Part shown: piece after piece, positions 22,045-28,356 of the stretch | How positions within the stretch are numbered: position 1 is the stretch's first letter | Layout: each line of letters opens with the position of its first letter | Assembly: GCA_902478945.1 (NCBI GenBank) | Contig: CABSMX010000015.1 | Coordinates: 1-28,356 of the forward strand | Origin: an uncultured Collinsella sp. | GTDB lineage: Bacteria > Actinomycetota > Coriobacteriia > Coriobacteriales > Coriobacteriaceae | Direction: 5' to 3' | Length of the DNA stretch: 28,356 bases | Program-made: the position numbers and the translations under genes | Notes under the pieces: generated by a model | The model's database searches: none | The model's input: only the letters and a program-made list of their open reading frames with translations | What the model was told of the DNA's origin: nothing

Positions 22045-25000
22045 ATGAGATTGATTCACAACAGCCGCCTGCCGCAGTTTCGCACTCCGTTTGGCGCTGT
22101 GACCACTGGAACTTCCGTTGCACTCTCGGTGATTTTGGAGGATGCCGATCCCAACCAGGCAACGCTTACGCTGCGCACTTGGGTCAATGAGATCGGTGAG
22201 TCTCTGTATCCCATGACGCACGAGGGCGACGGCATATTTACCGTAGAGCTTGAGTGCACCGAGCCCTGTCTTATCTGGTACAGCTTTATCTGCAATATCG
22301 AGGGCCAGCCCGAGGTTCGCCTGGGCGCGCCGCAAGGCCGCACCGGCGGCGAGGGCGTAACCTACGACTACGCCGAGGTGCCGTCCTTCCAGATTACCGT
22401 CTACAAGCACCGCGAGAACCGTCCCAGCTGGTACGAGCGCGGCATGGTTTACCAGATCTTCCCCGATCGCTACGCCCGCGACGAGAACTGGCGCGATCGC
22501 ACGATGGCCGAGGTCGAAAAACCGCGCAACGGCATCCAGCGCCGCATGGTCGAGGACTGGAACGAGCCGCCGGAGTACGAGCGAGCCGAAGACGGATCCA
22601 TCAAGACCTGGGACTTTTACGGCGGCTCGCTCAAGGGCATCCAAAATGACCTGCCCCGCATTGCTGAGCTGGGATTTACGGCCATCTACCTCAACCCCAT
22701 CTTCGAGGCCACGAGCAACCACCGCTACGACACGGGCGATTACACCAAGATCGACCCGATTCTAGGCACCGAGCAGGACTTTACGGAGCTGTGCGAGGCG
22801 GCCGAGAAACTCGGCATTTCCATCATCCTGGACGGCGTCTTCAACCACACGGGCGACGACTCGGTCTATTTCAACCGCTACGGCAACTACCCCGGCGTGG
22901 GCGCGTGGCAGAGCGAGGATTCGCCGTGGCGCGATGCGTTTTATTTCCACGAGGACGGCTCGTACGACTGCTGGTGGGGCGTGGGCAACATGCCCGCCAT
23001 CAATGAGAGCTCCGAGCTGGTACGCGAGCGGCTCCTGGGCAAGGACGGCGTGATCCGTAAATGGCTACGTGCCGGCGCCCATGGTTGGCGTCTGGACGTC
23101 GCTGACGAGCTTTCCGATGACTTCCTGGCCGAGATCAAAAAGGCCGTGCTCGCCGAAAAGCCTGATGCACTGTTGCTCGGCGAAGTCTGGGAAGACGCCT
23201 CCAACAAGATTAGCTACGGCCATCTACGCCGCTACCTGCAGGGCTCCGAGCTGGACTCTGCTATGGATTACCCCTTCCGCGACATGGTCATCGGCTTTTT
23301 GATGGGCTACAAGAACGCCTACGAGGCCGCCGAGGATATCGAGACCCTGCGCGAGAACTACCCGCGCGAGGCCCTGTCCTGCGCGCTCAATTTGCTTTCG
23401 AGCCACGACCGTCCGCGCATCATCTCGGTGCTCGGCGGCGGCCCCGACGAGTCGCAGCTGCCCGAGTGCGAGCGCAGCAAATGGCGCCTGGACGAGAACG
23501 CGATGGGCCTGGCCAAGAGCCGCTTTTGGCTGGCGACGCTCATGCAGATGACCTTCCCGGGCGTGCCCTCGATCTATTATGGCGACGAGTACGGCCTGGA
23601 GGGCCTTACCGATCCGGGCAACCGCCGCACGCTGCCTTTGAAGGAAGACCTGCACGACTTCGATACGCTGGCTATTGTCAAGAACGCCTCTGCCGTACGC
23701 CGCGCACTGCCATTTATGATCGACGGCGAGATCAAGGCCTTCGCGCTCAACGACGAGGTGCTGGCATACAACCGCACGGGCAAGGATGGCGAGTCCGCGA
23801 CGGTTATCATCAACCGCAGCCTGCGCAATTCGCACCGCGTGACGATTCCGGCGCTCGGCGAATGTGCGAGTGACGTGATCAGCGGTCACGAGTGCGAGAT
23901 CCATAACGGCACGGTTACGCTCGACCTGTACCCGCTGGGCTCTTCAATCATCTATCACCATGCCGAGCAGCGCCTGCAGGAGCCGCTCGATCACGGCGCA
24001 GGCGTCGTGTGCCACATCACCTCGGTGCCGACCGACGACGGCAAGCCCGGCACGATCGGTGCGCCCACGCGTCGCTTTATCGACCACCTGGCTGCCATGG
24101 GCATGCGCTACTGGCAGGTTCTGCCCGTCAATCCCACGGACTTCTTCCGCTCCCCCTATGCCGGTCCTTCGGCCTTTGCAGGCAATATCGACCTGCTGCC
24201 CGAGAGCCAAGAAGAGCTGGCGGCCGACTTTGAGACTTGGAAGGCCCGTGGCGGCGAGGATGCAGACCCGCTATACACGGCGTTTAAGCATCGCAACGCC
24301 GATTGGCTCGAGAAGTACTGCGTCTACATGGCCGTCAAGAAGCACTTTGAGGGCGAGTCGCGCCACGATTGGCCGACAGATGTCGCGAGCTACAACGAGT
24401 ATCTGATCGACGATAAGCGCTTCCATGACGAGGCCGAGCTGCAGGCGTACATGCAGTATCGTTTTGACCTTGCCTGGTGCGAGCTCATGAACTATGCACA
24501 CAAGAAGGGCATTGAGGTCATCGGCGATATCCCCATGTATGTCTCGGACGATTCGGCCGATGCGTGGAGCGAACCCGAGAACTTCTGGCTGTCCGATACC
24601 GGCAAGGCAATTGAGATTTCGGGCGCGCCGCCCGACAACTTTGCGCCCGAGGGTCAGGTGTGGGGCAACCCCACATTCCGTTGGGACCACATGAAGCAGA
24701 ACGGCTACCGCTGGTGGATGGACCGTCTGCGTCGCGCGTTCTCGCTCTACGACCGCGTGCGCCTGGACCACTTCCTGGGATTCCACAGCTACTTTAGCAT
24801 TCCCGCCGGCAAGGCCTGCGCCGACGGCCGCTGGCTGGCGGGTCCGGGCAAGGATCTGTTCCAGACCGCCTATGACGAGCTAGGTCCGCTTAACTTTATT
24901 GCCGAGGACCTGGGCTACCTGACGCCTGGCGTTCGTGCGATGGCTTCGACCTGCGGCTTCCCCGGCATGGACGTGCTGGAGTTTAGAGACTACGACGTTC

Positions 25001-25341
25001 GCTGCGGAATTCATCCCACACCGGGCAAGATCCTGTACACCTCGACGCACGACACCTCGACGCTTGCCGGCTGGTGCACGCGCTCCTTTGCGGGTGGCGA
25101 CGAACCGAGCGGCATTGCATTGGCAAGCGAGCTCATGGGCAACGCCCTGGCAAGCGACGCTCCCCTGGTGATGATGCCGCTGCAGGATGTCCTGGGGCTT
25201 GGCGACGATGCGCGCATGAACGTACCGGGCGTGGCCACGGGCAACTGGACCTGGCAGGCTGACGAGGCCGACGTTGCGGCCGCCGAGGGCAAAACTGCGC
25301 AGCTCCTGCGCAACACCCATAGATTCTGGAGCGAACCGTGA
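22045..25341 (+). CDS. fused GH13 alpha-amylase/neopullulanase-like enzyme and GH77 4-alpha-glucanotransferase
   Basis: This 1098-residue protein joins two complete enzymes. Residues ~1-640 have an N-terminal beta domain, then a GH13 barrel starting GMVYQIFPDRYARD, with DGVFNHTGDDS, nucleophile Asp351 in GWRLDVADEL, acid Glu380 in LLLGEVWED and Asp455 in SSHDRPR. This set fits the neopullulanase/cyclomaltodextrinase group. Residues ~650-1098 are GH77 (MalQ): ITSVPTDDGKPGTIG, YWQVLPVNPTDFFRSPYAG, nucleophile Asp908 in VRLDHFLGFHSYF, acid Glu954 in FIAEDLGYLTPGV and Asp1003 in TSTHDTSTLAGW. All six expected catalytic residues are present. Likely role: open branched or cyclic maltodextrins and redistribute chains to feed phosphorolysis. 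There is no signal peptide, so it is cytoplasmic. It lies after the glg terminator with its own promoter candidates. Confidence 0.93.
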   Translation: MRLIHNSRLPQFRTPFGAVTTGTSVALSVILEDADPNQATLTLRTWVNEIGESLYPMTHEGDGIFTVELECTEPCLIWYSFICNIEGQPEVRLGAPQGRTGGEGVTYDYAEVPSFQITVYKHRENRPSWYERGMVYQIFPDRYARDENWRDRTMAEVEKPRNGIQRRMVEDWNEPPEYERAEDGSIKTWDFYGGSLKGIQNDLPRIAELGFTAIYLNPIFEATSNHRYDTGDYTKIDPILGTEQDFTELCEAAEKLGISIILDGVFNHTGDDSVYFNRYGNYPGVGAWQSEDSPWRDAFYFHEDGSYDCWWGVGNMPAINESSELVRERLLGKDGVIRKWLRAGAHGWRLDVADELSDDFLAEIKKAVLAEKPDALLLGEVWEDASNKISYGHLRRYLQGSELDSAMDYPFRDMVIGFLMGYKNAYEAAEDIETLRENYPREALSCALNLLSSHDRPRIISVLGGGPDESQLPECERSKWRLDENAMGLAKSRFWLATLMQMTFPGVPSIYYGDEYGLEGLTDPGNRRTLPLKEDLHDFDTLAIVKNASAVRRALPFMIDGEIKAFALNDEVLAYNRTGKDGESATVIINRSLRNSHRVTIPALGECASDVISGHECEIHNGTVTLDLYPLGSSIIYHHAEQRLQEPLDHGAGVVCHITSVPTDDGKPGTIGAPTRRFIDHLAAMGMRYWQVLPVNPTDFFRSPYAGPSAFAGNIDLLPESQEELAADFETWKARGGEDADPLYTAFKHRNADWLEKYCVYMAVKKHFEGESRHDWPTDVASYNEYLIDDKRFHDEAELQAYMQYRFDLAWCELMNYAHKKGIEVIGDIPMYVSDDSADAWSEPENFWLSDTGKAIEISGAPPDNFAPEGQVWGNPTFRWDHMKQNGYRWWMDRLRRAFSLYDRVRLDHFLGFHSYFSIPAGKACADGRWLAGPGKDLFQTAYDELGPLNFIAEDLGYLTPGVRAMASTCGFPGMDVLEFRDYDVRCGIHPTPGKILYTSTHDTSTLAGWCTRSFAGGDEPSGIALASELMGNALASDAPLVMMPLQDVLGLGDDARMNVPGVATGNWTWQADEADVAAAEGKTAQLLRNTHRFWSEP

Positions 25342-25385
25342 TAAAACGCCCGATATAGGGTACAGTTACAGACGTTTGAATTTTT

Positions 25386-25410
25386 GCGGGCAGAGTGATC
25401 TGCCCGCTTT
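25386..25410 (+). terminator. short terminator between the GH13-GH77 gene and fmdB-like gene
   Basis: GCGGGCAGA (25386-25394) pairs with TCTGCCCGC (25399-25407) around GTGA, followed by TTT only. It lies 45 nt after the upstream stop and 20 nt before the next ATG, so it may be a weak terminator or attenuator. Confidence 0.5.
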
Positions 25411-25429
25411 GTACTGAAAAGGAAGTATT

Positions 25430-25666
25430 ATGGCGCGCTACGATTACAAGTGCACGAGCTGCGGCAATGTGTTTGAGGTTGAGCACCCAATGTCCGAGAC
25501 GCCTGAGGTAATATGCCCCAGCTGCGGCGCTCCGGCATCCAAGACGTTCTCTGCCAGCGGCATCAAATTCGATGGCAGCGGTTTCTACAACACCGACCAG
25601 CGCAGCGGCGGTTCCAGCACCAGCGCCACCAGCGGCTGCTGTGCCAACTGCCCGCACAGCCACTAA
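25430..25666 (+). CDS. FmdB-family zinc-ribbon protein
   Basis: The 78-residue protein begins ARYDYKCTSCGNVFEVEHPM and has a second pair of cysteines in VICPSCGAPASKTF. This is the CxxC...CxxC zinc ribbon of the FmdB (putative regulatory protein) family. A Ser/Gly/Thr-rich stretch and a Cys-His-rich end (GCCANCPHSH) follow; the end resembles those of other short FmdB proteins and may bind metal. Function in the family is poorly known; transcriptional regulation is only proposed. AAGGA 7-8 nt before the ATG supports the start. It is flanked by terminator-like hairpins on both sides, so it is probably expressed alone. Confidence 0.88.
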   Translation: MARYDYKCTSCGNVFEVEHPMSETPEVICPSCGAPASKTFSASGIKFDGSGFYNTDQRSGGSSTSATSGCCANCPHSH

Positions 25667-25673
25667 GAACAAC

Positions 25674-25713
25674 GCGGCCCCGCGATCAACGCCGATCGCG
25701 GGGCCGCTTCTTT
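25674..25713 (+). terminator. strong terminator after the FmdB-like gene
   Basis: GCGGCCCCGCGATC (25674-25687) pairs perfectly with GATCGCGGGGCCGC (25694-25707) around a 6-nt loop and is followed by TTCTTT. It lies 7 nt after the stop codon. Confidence 0.85.
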
Positions 25714-25725
25714 GCGCTATAGGTA

Positions 25726-25749
25726 GCTAATTATTTTTTAATAATTAGC
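25726..25749. repeat. AT-rich perfect palindrome at the 3' end of the unknown membrane gene
   Basis: GCTAATTATT, loop TTTT, AATAATTAGC. It lies 5 nt beyond the stop of the minus-strand gene and may serve as its terminator, although the stem is weak and no long U-run follows on that strand. Confidence 0.45.
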
Positions 25750-25754
25750 ATATT

Positions 25755-26690
25755 TTAAAATCCGCCCATACCGGCAGAATAGGGATCGTCACAGGTACCA
25801 TCGTTATACCAATGAGTAGACCCCACATAATTGCCATTTTCGTCATAAACATCCATAGTTTTAATGACTACTTTGCCGCCGCCGTTAGAGGAGCCTCCCG
25901 AATAACCACTTCCAGCAGAATAATTATTACCGCTATAAGAATTGTTGGAATAATTGTTTTGCTGAGGAGCCTGCTGCTGAGCCTGTGCCACTTCCTCTTG
26001 AGTCTTCGCCTCAGCTTCTGCTTTTGCCTTATTTACATCATCAATACGAGTTTGATAACGACTAATCTGTTCATTGATTTGATCAATGAACTTCTTAGAA
26101 TCCTTTTTAGCATCTTTAAAAATAAGCTTCTGATTATCTTTATTAGAAATATCATTAAGAAGACCATTGAGACTATTAATATGCTGTTGGAGAGAGTCAG
26201 TATCTTCAGTAGAATTTACATCATAATTAACATGGTCAGCTACAGAAGTATTCCACTCATCATTTTGAGCATTACGACAGTCTTTAATAATGGAATCGTA
26301 TTTATTAAGCAACTTCGTCCAATCAGGGGAAGTGCCATCTGCATACTTAAAACTGTCATTAGAGATTTCTTTATTCAAAATCTCTTTATTATTTTGAGCA
26401 TTTTTAATGGTATCAAGACGTTGCTCAAAAGTTATTAGCCTAGGATCAGCTTTAAAGGCAGCAACACTATCGCTAGCCTTTGAATACAAAACTTCAACCT
26501 GCTGATTATGTTCACTACATGCTTGTTTGTAATTGTAACCAGCATAACCACCGACGCAACCAGCAATAATCAGAGCAACGATACCGGCACCAATAATTAC
26601 CCGCTTTTTAATCGAAGAATTCTCAACCTCTTCATTTTCCTGAGAATTATCTTCAGGATTATCAATCTTGTCATTGTTAAGATCGATCAT
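25755..26690 (-). CDS. membrane-anchored coiled-coil protein of unknown function
   Basis: I do not recognise this 311-residue protein. It has an acidic, disordered N-terminus (about residues 1-27), a basic KKR and a single membrane helix (VIIGAGIVALIIAGCVGGYA, about 30-50). A charged helical region with likely coiled coil follows to about 235, then a Gln/Asn/Ser/Tyr/Gly-rich linker (about 235-275). A short conserved-looking end, VYDENGNYVGSTHWYNDGTC, finishes the protein. The topology suggests an outside C-terminal part. The gene is strongly AT-rich, unlike its GC-rich neighbours, which suggests recent acquisition. GAGGGG 5 nt before the ATG supports the start. It sits alone between converging fmdB-like and upstream rsmB genes. 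Confidence 0.75.
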   Translation of the reverse strand: MIDLNNDKIDNPEDNSQENEEVENSSIKKRVIIGAGIVALIIAGCVGGYAGYNYKQACSEHNQQVEVLYSKASDSVAAFKADPRLITFEQRLDTIKNAQNNKEILNKEISNDSFKYADGTSPDWTKLLNKYDSIIKDCRNAQNDEWNTSVADHVNYDVNSTEDTDSLQQHINSLNGLLNDISNKDNQKLIFKDAKKDSKKFIDQINEQISRYQTRIDDVNKAKAEAEAKTQEEVAQAQQQAPQQNNYSNNSYSGNNYSAGSGYSGGSSNGGGKVVIKTMDVYDENGNYVGSTHWYNDGTCDDPYSAGMGGF

Positions 26691-26827
26691 TTTAACCCCT
26701 CAATATTAAATCTGCGAGCGGTTTATGCATCCGGAAACTCACCGAACCCAACCGCTTACTTTCACACCCGATTTATTAATCCCCATCCCAGAGAATTCAT
26801 CTCAAATTAGCTACCTGGGCATCTCTA

Positions 26828-28228
26828 TCAGTTGCAGACGAGCCTTGCGCAGAAGTGGCCGTCGTAGGCGTCAGCATTTACGGGGACACTTTGGAAGAGG
26901 CCTCGAGCGTTTTGGCGCAGGGTGACGAGGCTCTTGGCGTGATCGTACTCGGGCAGCTGCAGAATCTGGGCTTCGGAGAGCGGTGCCACGGTAAAGCCGG
27001 CGCCCTCGGGAGAAGCCAGGAAAGCATCCACGACCTGCGTGTTCTCTTCATTAAAAACCGAGCAGGTGGCATAGATAAGCTCACCGCCGGCAGCCACGCG
27101 CGCGGCGGCTTCCTTGAGCATCGTCAGCTGCAGGCGGGGCAGCTCAGTCGTAACGTCGTTCTCACTCAGACGCCATGGGATCTCGGGATGACGACGCATG
27201 GTGCCGGTGCCAGAGCACGGCGCATCGATAAACACCGTGTCGAACAGGGCAGGCTCGCCGAGCATGGCATCAAACGACGTGAGCACCTCATTGAGCTCGC
27301 AGGCATCGCCCGACACCGTACGAACACCCTGAATACCGGCCTTATGCAGGCGCGCGAGATTCTGATCACACTTACGATCGTGCAGGTCGAGCGCGGTATG
27401 CTGACGCTCGTACCCGGCACGCTTGGCTTGACACATCATCACATAGGTCTTGGTTCCACGACCGGCGCCGATCTCTAGGCAACGCCCGGGACGGGTCGCC
27501 GCAGTAGCGATAAGCTGGGCGTTAAGGTCCGAGGCCACGGCCGCCGCGCGTTCAAACACGCCCGACGCAACGGTGGCCTGCGCATCGACCGGCGCATGGC
27601 AGCCCGGGAACACAGGCGCAACAAGCTGCGAAATGTACGGATCGTGTTTGGTCGTAAAGGCGTTCTCGTGCAAAGCGAGCGGCGCGGGCGCCAGATTGCC
27701 GGCAAAGTTGAGCGCACCTTCGGGCGTATCGAACGACGCCATAATGCGGGCGCACAGCCAGCGCGGCAGGCCCATCAGACGAGACAGGCGAACCAAACGG
27801 CGCTCGGACTCGTCGGCATCCGTCGCATTGGCAAAATCCTCGACGTTGTCCGCAACCTTATGCAGCACGGCGTTCGCCAGACCGGCGGCCGATTTAGCGC
27901 CGCTACGAACCAGCTCAACACCCTGACTCACGGCAACGCGACCCGGGGTATGCAGGTAGAGCATCTCGAAGGCCGAGATGCGAAGCGCCATGCGAACACG
28001 CGGCGCGACCTTTTTGGGCTTATCGAGAAACTGGTCGAGCAACTCGTCCAAAATACCCTGCGTCGCGGCAACACCGAGCGCCAAGCGAGCGGCAAACGCA
28101 GAATCGCGCTGGTCAATGGCCTTGGCGGAAGCACGGGAAGACAACACGTCGCGTGCGTACATACCGCGGCGATCGGCCTCCATCAACACATCGAGCGCAA
28201 GCTTGCGCGCGGGAGACAACTTGCTCAT
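26828..28228 (-). CDS. rsmB: 16S rRNA (cytosine-967-C5)-methyltransferase
   Basis: The 466-residue protein has an N-terminal NusB-like helical RNA-binding domain (SPARKLALDVLMEADRRGMY ... RVRMALRISAFEMLYL, about 1-130) and a C-terminal S-adenosylmethionine-dependent RNA m5C methyltransferase domain. Seen: motif I LEIGAGRGTKTYVM, motif IV FIDAPCSGTGTMRRHPEIPW and the catalytic Cys in ATCSVFNEENTQ. It methylates one cytosine of small-subunit rRNA. The ATG at 28228 was chosen because an AGGTGGGG tract lies upstream and the ATGA overlaps the stop of fmt; a GTG at 28243 in frame would extend into fmt. Confidence 0.93.
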   Translation of the reverse strand: MSKLSPARKLALDVLMEADRRGMYARDVLSSRASAKAIDQRDSAFAARLALGVAATQGILDELLDQFLDKPKKVAPRVRMALRISAFEMLYLHTPGRVAVSQGVELVRSGAKSAAGLANAVLHKVADNVEDFANATDADESERRLVRLSRLMGLPRWLCARIMASFDTPEGALNFAGNLAPAPLALHENAFTTKHDPYISQLVAPVFPGCHAPVDAQATVASGVFERAAAVASDLNAQLIATAATRPGRCLEIGAGRGTKTYVMMCQAKRAGYERQHTALDLHDRKCDQNLARLHKAGIQGVRTVSGDACELNEVLTSFDAMLGEPALFDTVFIDAPCSGTGTMRRHPEIPWRLSENDVTTELPRLQLTMLKEAAARVAAGGELIYATCSVFNEENTQVVDAFLASPEGAGFTVAPLSEAQILQLPEYDHAKSLVTLRQNARGLFQSVPVNADAYDGHFCARLVCN

Positions 28229-28356
28229 GACAGTACACCCCACCTAAGTTCGGCACTCTGCAGGCCGGCAGCCCAGGCAGAAGCAGCCATAGCACGCTTG
28301 CCATCGGGCTTAACCTCGAGCAGTTCAACCGCACCATCGGAAAGACCCTGTCTCTT
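28225..28356 (-). CDS. fmt: methionyl-tRNA formyltransferase, C-terminal fragment (cut by window edge)
   Basis: The last 43 codons of a minus-strand gene are visible. They read DGAVELLEVKPDGKRAMAAS and onward, matching the C-terminal domain of Fmt (family E-L-L-E-V-Q-P-x-G-K-x-x-M-x-A). Fmt formylates initiator Met-tRNA. Its TGA overlaps the rsmB ATG by four bases (ATGA), the common fmt-rsmB arrangement. The rest of the gene lies outside the window. Confidence 0.85.
   Translation of the reverse strand, partial: KRQGLSDGAVELLEVKPDGKRAMAASAWAAGLQSAELRWGVLS

Overview
The window looks like a chromosomal segment of a high-GC Gram-positive gut actinobacterium of the Coriobacteriia, most like Collinsella. 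This is inferred from the glycogen gene order glgB-glgP-glgC-glgD-glgA, the codon use, and long Lys/Ala/Thr-rich tails on some enzymes. No rRNA or species marker is present, so the assignment is not certain.

Region 1 (about 1-9800, minus strand) is an exopolysaccharide or capsule locus read right to left. An extended -10 promoter candidate and a 460-nt structured leader precede a NusG-family antiterminator. Then come a phosphoglycosyl transferase, an Alg14/Alg13-type two-subunit glycosyltransferase, a GT32 and two GT2 glycosyltransferases (one interrupted by an in-frame TGA), a Wzy-like polymerase/ligase, a two-domain protein joining a polysaccharide pyruvyl transferase to a MurB-like reductase, and a truncated Wzx flippase. 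The distal part is AT-rich and looks imported; composition changes inside the Alg13-like gene. The flippase ends at what looks like an insertion-sequence terminus at the left window edge, so the locus appears to be decaying or switched off in this strain.

Region 2 (about 9800-11770, minus strand) holds intergenic DNA with strong palindromes, tRNA-Ala(GGC) with its terminator, a thiamine pyrophosphokinase and a HAD phosphatase.

Region 3 (about 11770-25340, plus strand) is a glycogen/alpha-glucan locus: branching enzyme, phosphorylase, ADP-glucose pyrophosphorylase (GlgC plus its paralogue GlgD), glycogen synthase, then a GH13-GH77 fusion that combines a debranching/neopullulanase-like amylase with a 4-alpha-glucanotransferase. 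An array of TGGTAAAA/TTTTACCA half-sites lies between the HAD gene and glgB. GlgB and GlgA both carry histone-H1-like basic tails. A 132-bp segment flanked by perfect 17-bp inverted repeats, with a good promoter inside it, lies upstream of the GH13-GH77 gene and could be an invertible promoter.

Region 4 (about 25380-28356) has an FmdB-type zinc-ribbon gene, a low-GC membrane-anchored protein of unknown function, and the housekeeping pair fmt-rsmB on the minus strand (fmt cut by the window edge).

The most notable candidates for new biology are the pyruvyl-transferase/MurB fusion (a possible route to lactyl-ether sugars), the basic tails on the glycogen enzymes, and the putative invertible promoter.
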